A stretch of 64,000 nucleotides of DNA from contig NZ_CP095848.1 of NCBI RefSeq assembly GCF_023101345.1, positions 2,045,501 to 2,109,500 on the forward strand. Reading direction: 5' to 3'. This DNA is from Hymenobacter sublimis (GTDB lineage Bacteria; Bacteroidota; Bacteroidia; Cytophagales; Hymenobacteraceae). Made by a program: the position numbers and the translations under genes. Of the stretch, positions 23,403-32,195 are shown piece by piece. The notes below the pieces were generated by a model, which saw only the letters and a program-made list of their open reading frames with translations, was not told the origin of the DNA and did no database searches. The first letter of the stretch is position 1; the number at the start of each line of letters is the position of its first letter.

Positions 23403-26080
23403 ATTCGCAGATTAACGGTAGGCCCTCCAGGTGGGGGCTCTGGTCAGGAAAAAACTTCACTCGTCTGGCGCTGAGCAGCTTGCTGGTAGCGGGCGGGGTG
23501 AGCGGCTGCTCGCCCCTGCGCCTGCTTAAGCCCGGCCAGCGCCTGCTGAGCCGCGTGAAGGTGGAAGGCACGGAAAAGGCCGATGCCGAGCGCTTGCAAA
23601 CTTTGGTGCAGCAGAAGCCCAACAGTACGTTTCCGCTGCCAAAGGTAGCCATCTACCAGCTAGGCCGCTCGTTTTATAACGCCGAGCGCATCCAGCGCAA
23701 GCTCCAGGAAGACCGCACCCACTACGACCAGCTGATCAAGGCCGCCGGCACCGACTCGGCGGAAGTAGGCAAGCTGCTCACCAAGCGCGAGCGGCACACC
23801 CGCCGCCATCAGCTGGCCCTGGACAAGGGCAACGCCGTGATGCGCCTGGGCGAGCCCCCGGTTATCTACGATTCGTCGCTGACGGCTACTTCCGTAGACC
23901 AGCTCGGGATTTTTCTGAAGTCCAAGGGCTTCTTCCGCAGCTCGGTTTCGGCCACGGATACCGTGCCGACCCGGATGTTCTCGCCCCTGCGCATTTTTAC
24001 TCTCCGCTCCCCCTTCCACGCTGACTCCCAGCGCGTGACGGTGACTTACCGCATTCAGGAGGGGCCGGTGTTTCGTTACTCCCAACTCGATTACGACATT
24101 GCCGACACGACCATTTCCCGGCGCGTGCTGCTGAGTCAGCCCCAGAGCCTGCTGCGGGTGGGTGACCAGTACGATGAGGAGCAAATCGGGGCTGAGCGCA
24201 GCCGGTTGGAAAACCTGCTCAAAAACCAGGGCTTCTACGATTTCCGCTCCCAGTATATTACCCTGGAAGCCGATACCAGCTTTGCCCCCACCACCGTGCG
24301 CCTGCGCACAATGGTAGCCAAACCTACCCGTGGGGAGCAGCACCGCCTGTACACGGTGCGGCGGGTAAACTTTATAGCCGATGCTGGCCTGGTGCGCTTC
24401 GGCCAGCAGCGCGATACCATCATTCGCGACTCGGTGTACTACCTGGCCTACCAGCACAAGTTCAGCACCAAGGCCCTGGACCTGAAACTGGCCGTGCGCC
24501 CCGGCGACGCCTACAGCCTGAGCAACACACAGCTGACCCAGCGCCAGCTCTCGGGCCTGGATATGTTCCGCTTCAGCACCGTAACCTACCGCCGGGTGCG
24601 CGGTCCGGAGGCCCCAGCCGACTCGGCCCGGGGCCTGCTCGATGCCACCGTCAATGCCTCGCCGGCCAAGAAATTTCAGGAAACCTCCGAGTTCGGGGCT
24701 ACCTCCGTGGCCGAGCGGATTGGGCCATTTGGCAACGTGCGCCTCAAGGTGCGCAACGTGTTCGGCGGGGCCGAAATTCTGGAGTTTGGCCTGCGGGCGG
24801 GCTTCGAAGGCCAGTATAGCCTAACCGGCCCAATTGAGGACGTAACCGACCGGCAGAGCGTGCTCACTACCCAGCTGGGAGCCAACGTGAACCTGGTGCT
24901 GCCGCAGTTTCTGGTGCCGTGGCGGGCCAACCGCTTCCTCAGCCAGTACAACCCGCGCACCCGTTTCAACGCCACCTACACGTACGTATACCGCCCGGAA
25001 TACACCCGCACCAACGCCGAGGGCACCTTTGACTACATCTGGCAGCGCTCCGCGTTTCACCAGTTTGTGCTGACGCCGGTGGACGTGAGCATCATCCGCA
25101 CCGCTGATGTGAACGAGCAGTTTGCGACCATTCTGCAGAACCTGCTGATTCAGCAGGGCTCCCCGTTGTACCGCAGCTTCGATAACCTGTTTATTCCCAG
25201 CTTCAACGCTACCTCCATTTATAATTCCAACGATTTCAACCAAACTCGCGACGGATATTACCTACGCCTGTTCGGGGAGCTAGGCGGCCTCACGCGCAGC
25301 CTCTACCAAAAGGAGCCGCTGATTAATAACCAGGATAACCCCAAGGCCAACCGGCTGAAAACCTACGACTTCGCCAAGTTCACGGCTGATTACCGCCGCT
25401 ATTATAAGCTGGGCCCCAACTCCTACTTTGTGTACCGGCTGGCGGCGGGCGCCGCTACGGCCCTCACCTCCACCCGCATCGTAACTAGAGACGAAACTGG
25501 GGCGACGGTAGGCGATGAAACCGCCTACCTGATTCCCTACGACAAGTACCTGTTTGCGGGCGGTAGCTCCAGCGTGCGGGCCTGGAAACCCCGCCGCTTG
25601 GGTCCGGGCTCCGCTACGCAATACAAATACGATCCTGCACAGCCAGATTCGCTTCTGAAAGTAAACGGGCGGCCCGTACGAGACTATAATCTAGAGCAAC
25701 CGGGCGAACTGCTGCTGGAGGGCAACGTAGAGTTTCGCTTTCCTCTTTACAGCTTTATTAAAGGGGCGGTATTTACGGACTTTGGCAACGTTTGGACCCT
25801 GCGCAGCCAGCCTATTAACCCGAACCAGACGCCGGCACAACAAGAAGAGCAGCGTAAACGTCAGCAGCAATCCACTTTTCGTTTCAACAACTTCTACCGG
25901 CAGTTTGCGGTGGGTTCTGGCATCGGCTTCCGCTTTGATTTCACCTTCCTGATCCTACGTCTGGACGTGGCTACGAAAGTGTACGACCCGACCGCGCCCG
26001 GCAGCAAGTGGGCCATCCGCAAGTTCAGCTTGGCGGAGGATCAAACCGCCTTTAACCTTGGCATCGGCTACCCCTTCTAA
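23393..26080 (+). CDS. TamA/BamA-like (OMP85) outer membrane lipoprotein
   Basis: An 895-residue outer membrane assembly factor. The N-terminus has a lipobox (LLVAGGVSGC, cysteine near residue 39), then POTRA-like domains (KVEGTEKADAERLQTLVQQKP and later RVTVTYRIQEGPVFRYSQ), and from about 450 to the end an OMP85 beta-barrel with the conserved VRAWKPRRLGPGS loop motif and C-terminal FNLGIGYPF. Bacteroidota TamL proteins have this design and help insert barrel proteins. The start appears to be TTG at 23393, because no in-frame ATG or GTG precedes the signal; it overlaps the divergent methyltransferase by 10 bases. No TamB gene follows. Confidence 0.88.
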   Translation: MKSYSQINGRPSRWGLWSGKNFTRLALSSLLVAGGVSGCSPLRLLKPGQRLLSRVKVEGTEKADAERLQTLVQQKPNSTFPLPKVAIYQLGRSFYNAERIQRKLQEDRTHYDQLIKAAGTDSAEVGKLLTKRERHTRRHQLALDKGNAVMRLGEPPVIYDSSLTATSVDQLGIFLKSKGFFRSSVSATDTVPTRMFSPLRIFTLRSPFHADSQRVTVTYRIQEGPVFRYSQLDYDIADTTISRRVLLSQPQSLLRVGDQYDEEQIGAERSRLENLLKNQGFYDFRSQYITLEADTSFAPTTVRLRTMVAKPTRGEQHRLYTVRRVNFIADAGLVRFGQQRDTIIRDSVYYLAYQHKFSTKALDLKLAVRPGDAYSLSNTQLTQRQLSGLDMFRFSTVTYRRVRGPEAPADSARGLLDATVNASPAKKFQETSEFGATSVAERIGPFGNVRLKVRNVFGGAEILEFGLRAGFEGQYSLTGPIEDVTDRQSVLTTQLGANVNLVLPQFLVPWRANRFLSQYNPRTRFNATYTYVYRPEYTRTNAEGTFDYIWQRSAFHQFVLTPVDVSIIRTADVNEQFATILQNLLIQQGSPLYRSFDNLFIPSFNATSIYNSNDFNQTRDGYYLRLFGELGGLTRSLYQKEPLINNQDNPKANRLKTYDFAKFTADYRRYYKLGPNSYFVYRLAAGAATALTSTRIVTRDETGATVGDETAYLIPYDKYLFAGGSSSVRAWKPRRLGPGSATQYKYDPAQPDSLLKVNGRPVRDYNLEQPGELLLEGNVEFRFPLYSFIKGAVFTDFGNVWTLRSQPINPNQTPAQQEEQRKRQQQSTFRFNNFYRQFAVGSGIGFRFDFTFLILRLDVATKVYDPTAPGSKWAIRKFSLAEDQTAFNLGIGYPF

Positions 26081-26132
26081 TGGTGAATGGATAAAGGAGT
26101 GACTAAGTGAGTTAAAAACTGAGCACCCACAT

Positions 26133-26177
26133 AAAAAGCCCGTCATCCTGCGCGTTGCGCAGGATGACGGGCTTTTT
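26133..26177. terminator. Bidirectional terminator
   Basis: AAAAAGCCCGTCATCCTG (26133-26150) with its mate ending GGGCTTTTT at 26177 forms a stem of about 20 bp with loop GTT. It lies between the convergent OMP85 and E1 dehydrogenase genes. Confidence 0.9.
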
Positions 26178-26200
26178 AATTTACTAGTTTACCATTTTAC

Positions 26201-28327
26201 CTAATACCCTAGCAGCTCAGCTAGCGTGGCGGCTACTTTGTCGGGGTTGGGCAGCATTTGCTTTTCCAGCTCCACGTTGAGGGCAATGGCGGGCAGGTTG
26301 GCGGCACCGAGGGTGAACACGGGAGCATCGAGCTGCTGGAAGCAATGGCGCTGAATGCGGCCGGCCAGGCTCTCGGCAAAGGAGTTCAGCAAGGGCTCCT
26401 CGGTGAGCATCAGGGCTTTGCCGTGGCGGCGCACGGCGGCCTGCACGGCCTCCCAATCCAGAGGGTTGAGGGTGCGCAGGTCCAGGATTTCAACTTGGCC
26501 CGGGAACTGCTTGCTGGCCGTTTTGGCCCAGTGCACGCCCATGCCGTAGGTAATGACCACGCAGGTTTCGCCCTGGCGCAGCTTGGTGGCGTCTGCTTCC
26601 TGGGCCACGGCGGCTTTGCCCAGGGGAATAACGTAGCCCGCTTCGGGCTCCACGGTTTTGGCGTCTTCGGTGCCAGGAACTTTGCTCCAGTACAGGCCTT
26701 TGTGCTCCAGCAGCACCACGGGGTTGGGGTCGAGGAAGGCGGCGCGCAACAGGCCCTTCATATCGGCGGCGTTGCTGGGGTATACCACCTTAATGCCCCG
26801 GATGGTGAGCAGGGTGCTTTCTACGGAGCCCGAGTGGTAGGGCCCCCCCCCACCGTAGGCGCCCACCGGCACCCGAATCAGGCTCTGCACCGGAAACTTG
26901 CCGTTGGAGAGGTAGCAGGATTTGCTTAATTCCTCCACCAGCTGGTTGAGGCCGGGCCAGATGTAGTCGGCAAACTGAATTTCGACAATGGCTTTAGCCC
27001 CCACGGCGCTCATGCCGGCGGTGCTACCCACTATGTAGGCCTCCTGAATGGGCGTGTTGAACACGCGGGCGTCGCCGTACTTTTTGGCTAGCAGGGCCGC
27101 CTCCCGGAACACGCCGCCCAGCTCGCCGCCCACGTCCTGACCATAGAACAAGGCCTCCGGAAATTCGCGCAGAATGTCATCTACCGCGTGCAGGGCCGCA
27201 TCCACCATCAGGGCTTTGTCGGCGCCGGCGGGACTGCGCTGCCCGGTTTCCTTTGTCACGGCCGGCGGAGCAAACTCGTGGTCGGCGAAGGTAGCCGGGT
27301 CGGGATTGGGTGCGGCCAAGGCCCGTTCGTAGTCGGCCTGCACGGTAGCGCGGGCTTCGGCCCCCAGCTCCTGCAAGTCGGCTTCCTCAAAACCCAGTTC
27401 CAGGAGTTGTTGATGAAAGCGGGGCAGCGGGTCCTGGAGGGTATGCTGGGCGAGGTTGTCGCCGCGGTACCACTCCCGACGCACGCCGCTGGTGTGGTGG
27501 CCCAGTAGCGGGCACTTGGCGTGCACCAGCACCGGCCCGCGCCGCTGGCGCACGTAGTCAGTGGCCTGCTGCATACCGGCGTAGCTAGCCAGAAAATCGG
27601 CCCCATCGAACTGCAAGCGGTGCAGCCCTTTAAAGCCGGCGGCAAATTCATAGGCATCCATGGCGCGCATTTCCCGGCTAGTGGCCGAAATGCCCCAGTC
27701 GTTGTCTTGCACCAGATAGATAATGGGTAACTGGTGCAGCACGGCCATTTGCAGGGCCTCGGCTACCTCGCCCTCCGTCATGGCCCCGTCGCCGATGGAA
27801 CATAGCACCACGGGCGGCATAGCGGGGGTAGCCACGGCCGAGCCCGAGCCCACTGGCGGCAGCCCCTGCCCTTCCAAGTACTTGATGCCGTGCGCCATAC
27901 CGGTAGCCGGAATGGCCTGCATGCCGGTGGCGGAGCTTTGGTGCGGGATGGTGGCCACGCCCGCCCGGCGCAGGGAGGGGTGACTATAGTAGGTGCGGCC
28001 GCCCGAGAAAGGGTCGTCGCGCTTGGCCATGAGCTGGAGCATCAGCTCGTAAGGCTCCAGGCCCAGGCCCAGCAGCAAGGCGTCGTCGCGGTAGTAGGGC
28101 GCGGCGTAGTCGTGGGGCGTGAGGTGGAAGGCGGCGGCCAGCTGAATGGCCTCGTGGCCGCGGGCCGTGGCGTGCACGTAGCGGGCCGTAACGGCCTTGT
28201 TTTCTTCGTAGAGGCGGGCCAGCTCATCGGCCGTGCGCATCAGGCGGTAGGCCCGGCGCAGGGTGTTGCGGCCCGGGCGGGCAGTCGTGAAATCGGATTC
28301 CAGGGTCGGGGCGGGTTGCGAGAACAT
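26201..28327 (-). CDS. 2-oxoacid dehydrogenase E1, fused alpha and beta subunits (branched-chain type)
   Basis: A 708-residue fusion of both E1 subunits. Residues 30-340 are the alpha part, with the thiamine diphosphate motif GDGAMTEG at 179-186 and its closing NDWGIS, and the phosphorylation-loop type segment GHHTSGVRREWYRGD. Residues about 375-708 are the transketolase-like beta part (FYGQDVGGELGGVFREA, RVPVGAYGGGGPYHSGSVE, then DLRTLNPLDWEAV). It decarboxylates a 2-oxoacid, probably a branched-chain one, and passes the acyl group to a lipoyl E2. E2 and E3 are not in the window. The ATG at 28327 begins the family similarity; the longer frame runs into the divergent promoter region. Confidence 0.93.
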   Translation of the reverse strand: MFSQPAPTLESDFTTARPGRNTLRRAYRLMRTADELARLYEENKAVTARYVHATARGHEAIQLAAAFHLTPHDYAAPYYRDDALLLGLGLEPYELMLQLMAKRDDPFSGGRTYYSHPSLRRAGVATIPHQSSATGMQAIPATGMAHGIKYLEGQGLPPVGSGSAVATPAMPPVVLCSIGDGAMTEGEVAEALQMAVLHQLPIIYLVQDNDWGISATSREMRAMDAYEFAAGFKGLHRLQFDGADFLASYAGMQQATDYVRQRRGPVLVHAKCPLLGHHTSGVRREWYRGDNLAQHTLQDPLPRFHQQLLELGFEEADLQELGAEARATVQADYERALAAPNPDPATFADHEFAPPAVTKETGQRSPAGADKALMVDAALHAVDDILREFPEALFYGQDVGGELGGVFREAALLAKKYGDARVFNTPIQEAYIVGSTAGMSAVGAKAIVEIQFADYIWPGLNQLVEELSKSCYLSNGKFPVQSLIRVPVGAYGGGGPYHSGSVESTLLTIRGIKVVYPSNAADMKGLLRAAFLDPNPVVLLEHKGLYWSKVPGTEDAKTVEPEAGYVIPLGKAAVAQEADATKLRQGETCVVITYGMGVHWAKTASKQFPGQVEILDLRTLNPLDWEAVQAAVRRHGKALMLTEEPLLNSFAESLAGRIQRHCFQQLDAPVFTLGAANLPAIALNVELEKQMLPNPDKVAATLAELLGY

Positions 28328-28433
28328 GGATGGGGGTGGGTTTACCGGCGAAATTACGCAATGAATAAGTGGCAGGAAGAATTCCCGGCGGGGTTTCACC
28401 ACGTGGGCGCAGGCATTTTCCCTCTTGGCCTTC

Positions 28434-28441
28434 TACCTTCG
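28434..28441 (+). promoter_or_regulatory. -7-like element immediately before the GNAT gene
   Basis: TACCTTCG differs from TAnnTTTG at one position and ends 4 bases before the ATG at 28446. If used, the mRNA would be leaderless or nearly so. Confidence 0.45.
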
Positions 28442-28445
28442 CGGC

Positions 28446-28976
28446 ATGCTTGCTTCTCTTACCCTCTCGGCCGCTACGGAAACCGATCTGCCCGACCTGC
28501 TCCTGCTGGTGAACCGCGCCTACCGCGGCGATGCCTCCCACCAGGGCTGGACCACGGAGGCCCACTTGCTGGATGGGCAGCGCACCGACGCCGAGGATGT
28601 GCGGGAGCTGCTGCAGGCGCCGGGCGCTACCTTTCTGCTGGCCCGCAGCCCCGAAGGCCAGTTGCTGGGCAGCGTATACCTAAAGGCCCAAATGCCCGAC
28701 CTCTACCTGGGTATGCTCTCCGTGGAGCCGGCCCAGCAAGCCCGCGGCCTGGGCAAGTTTCTGCTGGCTGCCGCTGAAAACCACGCCCGGCAGCTGGGCT
28801 GCACCAGTATCCTGATTTCGGTGATTTCCGTGCGCGACGAGCTGCTGGCCTGGTACGAGCGCCACGGCTTCCAGCGCACCGGCGAAACCGCGGCTTTCCC
28901 CACCGATACCCGCTTCGGCATTCCGCGGCAGGAACTGGAGCTGCTCTTGCTGCGCAAGCCTCTAGGCGCAGAGTAA
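28446..28976 (+). CDS. GNAT-family N-acetyltransferase
   Basis: A 176-residue GNAT enzyme transferring an acetyl group from acetyl-CoA to an amine. The core shows LYLGMLSVEPAQQARGLGKF, which includes the acetyl-CoA binding motif (Q/R)xxGxG/A as QARGLG, then LLAAAENHARQLGC and the C-terminal WYERHGFQRTGE. The substrate is unknown. It starts at ATG 28446 directly after the promoter-like box; an upstream in-frame start at 28425 would precede that box. Divergent from the E1 gene. Confidence 0.88.
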   Translation: MLASLTLSAATETDLPDLLLLVNRAYRGDASHQGWTTEAHLLDGQRTDAEDVRELLQAPGATFLLARSPEGQLLGSVYLKAQMPDLYLGMLSVEPAQQARGLGKFLLAAAENHARQLGCTSILISVISVRDELLAWYERHGFQRTGETAAFPTDTRFGIPRQELELLLLRKPLGAE

Positions 28977-29028
28977 GGGCCGTTTTGCTGCACTATTACA
29001 CGTTGTTCTATCAACTGTGTTCCCTTTG

Positions 29029-29475
29029 ATGCATGTGAGAAATAATCATGTAGAAGTAAGCTTGGAGATTCGTGACTTCGATGATATTTCACTTGAAGAA
29101 CTTAGCGCTATTTTGGGTATGCAACCGAGCAAGTTTTATCGAAAAGGAGAAAAAACAGGTTCGAGCGCTATCAAGTCTCCTATAAATCGATGGCTAGTCC
29201 ACGCCTACACGGACCAAAAATCATTGCCTGACTTTGAAGAACAGATGGATACGTTACTAGCAATAGTAACAGCCCGGCAAGAAGCTTTCATTGCACTCTG
29301 CCACCGATATACCTGTGAAATTAAATGTGCAGTGAATATTTATTTCCGCAATGGAGAAAGTATTCCCAGCGTCCATTTGGAAAGTCGCCACCGCGACCTG
29401 CTGCATTTGCTGCGGGCTGAATTCGATGTAGACATATATTGCTTTTCGAAGCATCCGCCTAGGCTGAGAGGATAG
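29029..29475 (+). CDS. DUF4279-like hypothetical protein, AT-richer than surroundings
   Basis: A 148-residue cytoplasmic protein resembling DUF4279, as judged from the N-terminal VSLEIRDFDDISLEELSAILGMQPS followed by a short variable loop and a C-terminal domain with LESRHRDLLHLLRAEFDVDIY (each cited in part). Function unknown. The ATG at 29029 is preferred to GTG 29017. Codon use is visibly more AT-rich than the neighbours (many AAA, GAT, ATT, TTT codons), which suggests recent acquisition. Such proteins often sit in mobile or toxin-immunity contexts, but no partner is seen here. Confidence 0.6.
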   Translation: MHVRNNHVEVSLEIRDFDDISLEELSAILGMQPSKFYRKGEKTGSSAIKSPINRWLVHAYTDQKSLPDFEEQMDTLLAIVTARQEAFIALCHRYTCEIKCAVNIYFRNGESIPSVHLESRHRDLLHLLRAEFDVDIYCFSKHPPRLRG

Positions 29476-29538
29476 CTTGTCTTCTTTCATTCCCAGTATC
29501 CTTCTAAAACGCGAGCTTTCCAAACGCGGCATAACTCC

Positions 29539-29546
29539 TACCTTTG
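29539..29546 (+). promoter_or_regulatory. -7 promoter element of hemF
   Basis: TACCTTTG, followed by CGG, is an exact TAnnTTTG match, 50-80 bases upstream of the candidate hemF starts. Confidence 0.6.
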
Positions 29547-29622
29547 CGGCCTAAAAATTGCAACGGTCCTACCTCCTATTTTAGGTTGGTTGGCCGTAAT
29601 GGTCCGCGCCAGTTTCCTAAGC

Positions 29623-30579
29623 ATGCACAGTTCCCCATTAGCCTTTCCTACCCCCACGTCCCAGCCGCGCTTCCGCGACACGGTGGAGCAGTGGATGCGT
29701 CAGTTTCAGGACTGGCTTTGCCAGCAACTCGAAGCCGCCGATGGCCTGGGCCGGTTCCGGGAAGATGCCTGGCAGCATCACAGCGGCGGGGGCGGCCGCT
29801 CCCGGGTGCTCACCGGGGGCCACATCATTGAGAAAGGCGGGGTGAATTTCTCGGCCGTGGAGGGCACCATGACCGAGCAGGCCGCTCGCGTGCTGCTCAT
29901 GCCCGACCCCAGCTACTTTGCCACCGGCGTTTCAGTAGTGCAGCACCCGCGCAGCCCCCAAGTGCCTATTTCCCACATGAACGTGCGCTACTTCGAGTCG
30001 GCCACTGGCGAAGCCTGGTTTGGCGGTGGACTGGATTTGACCCCGATTTACGTGGATGAGGAGCAGGCCCGCTGGTTTCACCAGCAAATTGCCGCAGTCT
30101 GTGCCCAGCACCACCCCACCTATTACCCCCGCTTCAAGCAGTGGGCCGATGAATACTTCTTTATCCCGCATCGCCAGGAAACCCGCGGTATCGGAGGCAT
30201 CTTCTTCGACCGGCTTATTGTGGGTAAAGAAGCGGAGGCCGAGGCCCTGTTTGCCTTCGTGCGGGCTGTGGGCGAAGTGTATGGTCGCACCTACGTGGAG
30301 CTGCTGCGCCGCAACGCGGCACTACCCTTCACCGAGCAGCAGAAGCAGTGGCAGCTGGTGCGCCGGGGCCGCTACGCCGAGTTTAACCTGGCCATTGACC
30401 GGGGCACGCGCTTTGGGCTAGAAACCGGGGGCCGCACCGAAAGCATCCTGATGAGCTTGCCGCCCCAATGTGAGTGGCACTACAACCTCCAACCCGAGCC
30501 CGGCTCGCCCGAGGCCGCTACCCAACAGTGGCTGCGCCAAGGCGTTGACTGGCTACCTCAGCCGCCCCCTGCCGCTTGA
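29623..30579 (+). CDS. hemF: Oxygen-dependent coproporphyrinogen III oxidase
   Basis: A 318-residue enzyme that oxidatively decarboxylates coproporphyrinogen III to protoporphyrinogen IX in haem synthesis, using molecular oxygen. Highly conserved segments are GGHIIEKGGVNFSAVEG, VSVVQHPRSPQVPISHMN, then FGGGLDLTPIYV and the substrate/metal region YYPRFKQWADEYFFIPHR and ETRGIGGIFFD, and near the end GRYAEFNLAIDRGTRFGL. ATG 29623 gives an N-terminus like the family; ATG 29599 or TTG 29590 would only add a few residues. The gene overlaps the next one, a PAP2 phosphatase, by 4 bases. An oxygen-dependent enzyme indicates aerobic metabolism. Confidence 0.95.
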   Translation: MHSSPLAFPTPTSQPRFRDTVEQWMRQFQDWLCQQLEAADGLGRFREDAWQHHSGGGGRSRVLTGGHIIEKGGVNFSAVEGTMTEQAARVLLMPDPSYFATGVSVVQHPRSPQVPISHMNVRYFESATGEAWFGGGLDLTPIYVDEEQARWFHQQIAAVCAQHHPTYYPRFKQWADEYFFIPHRQETRGIGGIFFDRLIVGKEAEAEALFAFVRAVGEVYGRTYVELLRRNAALPFTEQQKQWQLVRRGRYAEFNLAIDRGTRFGLETGGRTESILMSLPPQCEWHYNLQPEPGSPEAATQQWLRQGVDWLPQPPPAA

Positions 30580-31175
30580 TCGAACGCCTGCAAGCCCTGG
30601 ACCGTTGGCTGCTACTAGGCGCCAACTCCCACCACACGCCCAAGCTGGATGCGTGGATGATTTTCTTCTCGGAGCGACTAGTGTGGTTTCCGGCCTACTT
30701 CGTGCTGCTAGTGGTGCTGAGCTACCTCTACCAGCGCCGCGCCCTGTTGCTACTGCCCCTGTTGGGTTTGAGTGTGGCCCTGGCCGACCTAATTTCCAGC
30801 CGCCTGTTCAAGCCCTATTTTGCCCGCCTGCGGCCCTGCCACGACTCGGCTCTTTCGGCCACGCTGAACCTGGTGAACGGCTGCGGAGGACAGTTTGGCT
30901 TCCTTTCTTCGCACGCGGCCAACGCTTTTGCCCTGGCCGTTTTTCTGGGCCTGTTGCTGCCTACTCGCTACCGGGCCGTTAAGGTGATGCTGGTGCTTTG
31001 GGCCGCCATCGTGAGCTACAGCCGCATGTACCTGGGTGCCCACTACCCCTCCGATGTCGCCGCGGGGGCTCTGCTGGGCTCCCTTACAGCCTGGGCCTGC
31101 GCCCGTGCCTACCAGCACCTGGCTCCGCGCTGGTGGCCAGCGGCCCACCCCGCCGACCGGGTGCGGGTACACTAA
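30576..31175 (+). CDS. PAP2-type membrane phosphatase
   Basis: A 199-residue integral membrane phosphatase with about six helices and the three acid-phosphatase motifs: KPYFARLRP near residues 79-87, SSHAANAF near 112-119 (SSHA in place of the usual PSGH) and SRMYLGAHYPSDV near 149-161. The family dephosphorylates lipid phosphates such as undecaprenyl diphosphate or phosphatidic acid at the membrane. Translation begins at TTG 30576, overlapping the hemF stop as TTGA, so it is translationally coupled to hemF; a functional link with haem synthesis is not implied. Confidence 0.88.
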   Translation: MIERLQALDRWLLLGANSHHTPKLDAWMIFFSERLVWFPAYFVLLVVLSYLYQRRALLLLPLLGLSVALADLISSRLFKPYFARLRPCHDSALSATLNLVNGCGGQFGFLSSHAANAFALAVFLGLLLPTRYRAVKVMLVLWAAIVSYSRMYLGAHYPSDVAAGALLGSLTAWACARAYQHLAPRWWPAAHPADRVRVH

Positions 31176-31181
31176 TTCAGC

Positions 31182-31219
31182 ACAAAGGCGTCTGTACCGG
31201 CTGGTACAGACGCCTTTGT
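31182..31219. terminator. Bidirectional terminator
   Basis: ACAAAGGCGTCTGTACC (31182-31198) and GGTACAGACGCCTTTGT (31203-31219) form a 17-bp perfect stem with a 4-base loop between convergent genes. Confidence 0.85.
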
Positions 31220-31232
31220 ATTATTACCTCAA

Positions 31233-31439
31233 CTACTTTTTGCCAGCAGGCTTGCGGTTGCCCGTGTGGCCGTCGCCTTGGTCGCCCTGGCCGGGCTTAC
31301 TGGTTACTTTGGAGTTGTGCCGATCGTCCTGGGACAGGGAGCGGTTCAAATCAACGGTGCTGGTGAACTCGCCTTTCTCGTTACGGCGCACGTAGCGCTT
31401 GTCGCCCGGGGTGGGCTCGATTAATTCGCGTTTCGACAT
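31233..31439 (-). CDS. Small charged hypothetical protein
   Basis: A 68-residue hydrophilic protein, rich in Lys, Arg, Asp and Gly, with no signal or membrane segment (opening SKRELIEPTPGDKRYVRRNE, closing GNRKPAGKK). No family name comes to mind, though short proteins with an opening like this are common in Hymenobacter-type genomes. It lies between a terminator and the riboflavin synthase gene, 54 bases downstream of it on the same strand. Confidence 0.6.
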   Translation of the reverse strand: MSKRELIEPTPGDKRYVRRNEKGEFTSTVDLNRSLSQDDRHNSKVTSKPGQGDQGDGHTGNRKPAGKK

Positions 31440-31493
31440 GGTTTTCAGCGGATAGTACCTTTTCAGGTACGTAGCCTACGGCCCGCGGTTCTC

Positions 31494-32084
31494 TTATTTG
31501 CCCAGCAATTTGGCCACGTACTTGCCCACAATATCAAACTCCAGGTTTACCCGATGACCGGGGCGCAGGTCCTGGAAGGTGGTGTGCTCGTAGGTGTAGG
31601 GAATGATGGCCACGCTAAAGCCATCGTCGGTGCTGTTAAAGCAGGTTAGGCTGGTACCGTTGATGCAAATGGAGCCCTTCTCGACGGTTACGCGGCCCGG
31701 ACCTGGCTCATGCCGGAACCGGAACAGCCAGGAGCCATTTTGGTCTTCTACCCTTTCGCACTCGGCCGTAAGGTCCACGTGGCCCTGCACAATGTGGCCG
31801 TCGAAGCGACCATTGGCCGAGAGGCAGCGCTCCAGGTTGACGCGCTTGCCGGGCGCCCACTGGCTGAGGTTGGTTTTCTGCAGGGTTTCATCGATGGCCG
31901 TTACCACGTGGGTGCCCGCCATGCCGTCCACGGCTACCACCGTCAGGCAGACGCCGTCGTGGGCCACGCTCTGGTCGATTTTCAGCTCGCCAGCAAAGCC
32001 CGAGGCCACGGTGAAATGAATATTAGTGCCTTCGCGCCGCACGGCCTGGATGGTGCCCAGGGTTTCGATGATGCCGGTGAACAT
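31494..32084 (-). CDS. ribE: Riboflavin synthase, alpha chain
   Basis: A 196-residue enzyme that dismutates two 6,7-dimethyl-8-ribityllumazine molecules into riboflavin. It opens with the invariant MFTGIIETLGTI, and has two homologous lumazine-binding barrels: the first (about 1-95) with DGVCLTVV and the second with GHVDLTAECE, KGSICINGTSLT. The C-terminal helix for trimer formation closes the protein. Length and both motifs are normal. No FMN riboswitch or other rib gene adjoins. An inverted repeat (about 32105-32184) separates it from the upstream sugar transferase. Confidence 0.96.
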   Translation of the reverse strand: MFTGIIETLGTIQAVRREGTNIHFTVASGFAGELKIDQSVAHDGVCLTVVAVDGMAGTHVVTAIDETLQKTNLSQWAPGKRVNLERCLSANGRFDGHIVQGHVDLTAECERVEDQNGSWLFRFRHEPGPGRVTVEKGSICINGTSLTCFNSTDDGFSVAIIPYTYEHTTFQDLRPGHRVNLEFDIVGKYVAKLLGK

Positions 32085-32104
32085 ATGACTGGAATGAAGA
32101 ATTA

Positions 32105-32184
32105 AGAATGAGGAATGAAGAATCAGCGGAATGATGGAGCATCAACAACCTTTAGCCTAATTCTTCATTCCTCATTCCTCATTA
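32105..32184. repeat. Inverted repeat of AT-rich wording between ribE and the sugar transferase
   Basis: GAATGAGGAATGAAGAAT around 32106-32123 is matched in reverse by ATTCTTCATTCCTCATTC from 32159 onward, with TTCCTCATTCCTCATT repeats. The wording aatgaggaatgaagaat looks like a repeat family. A weak terminator role for the transferase gene is possible. Confidence 0.55.
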
Positions 32185-32195
32185 TTATTTATTAC

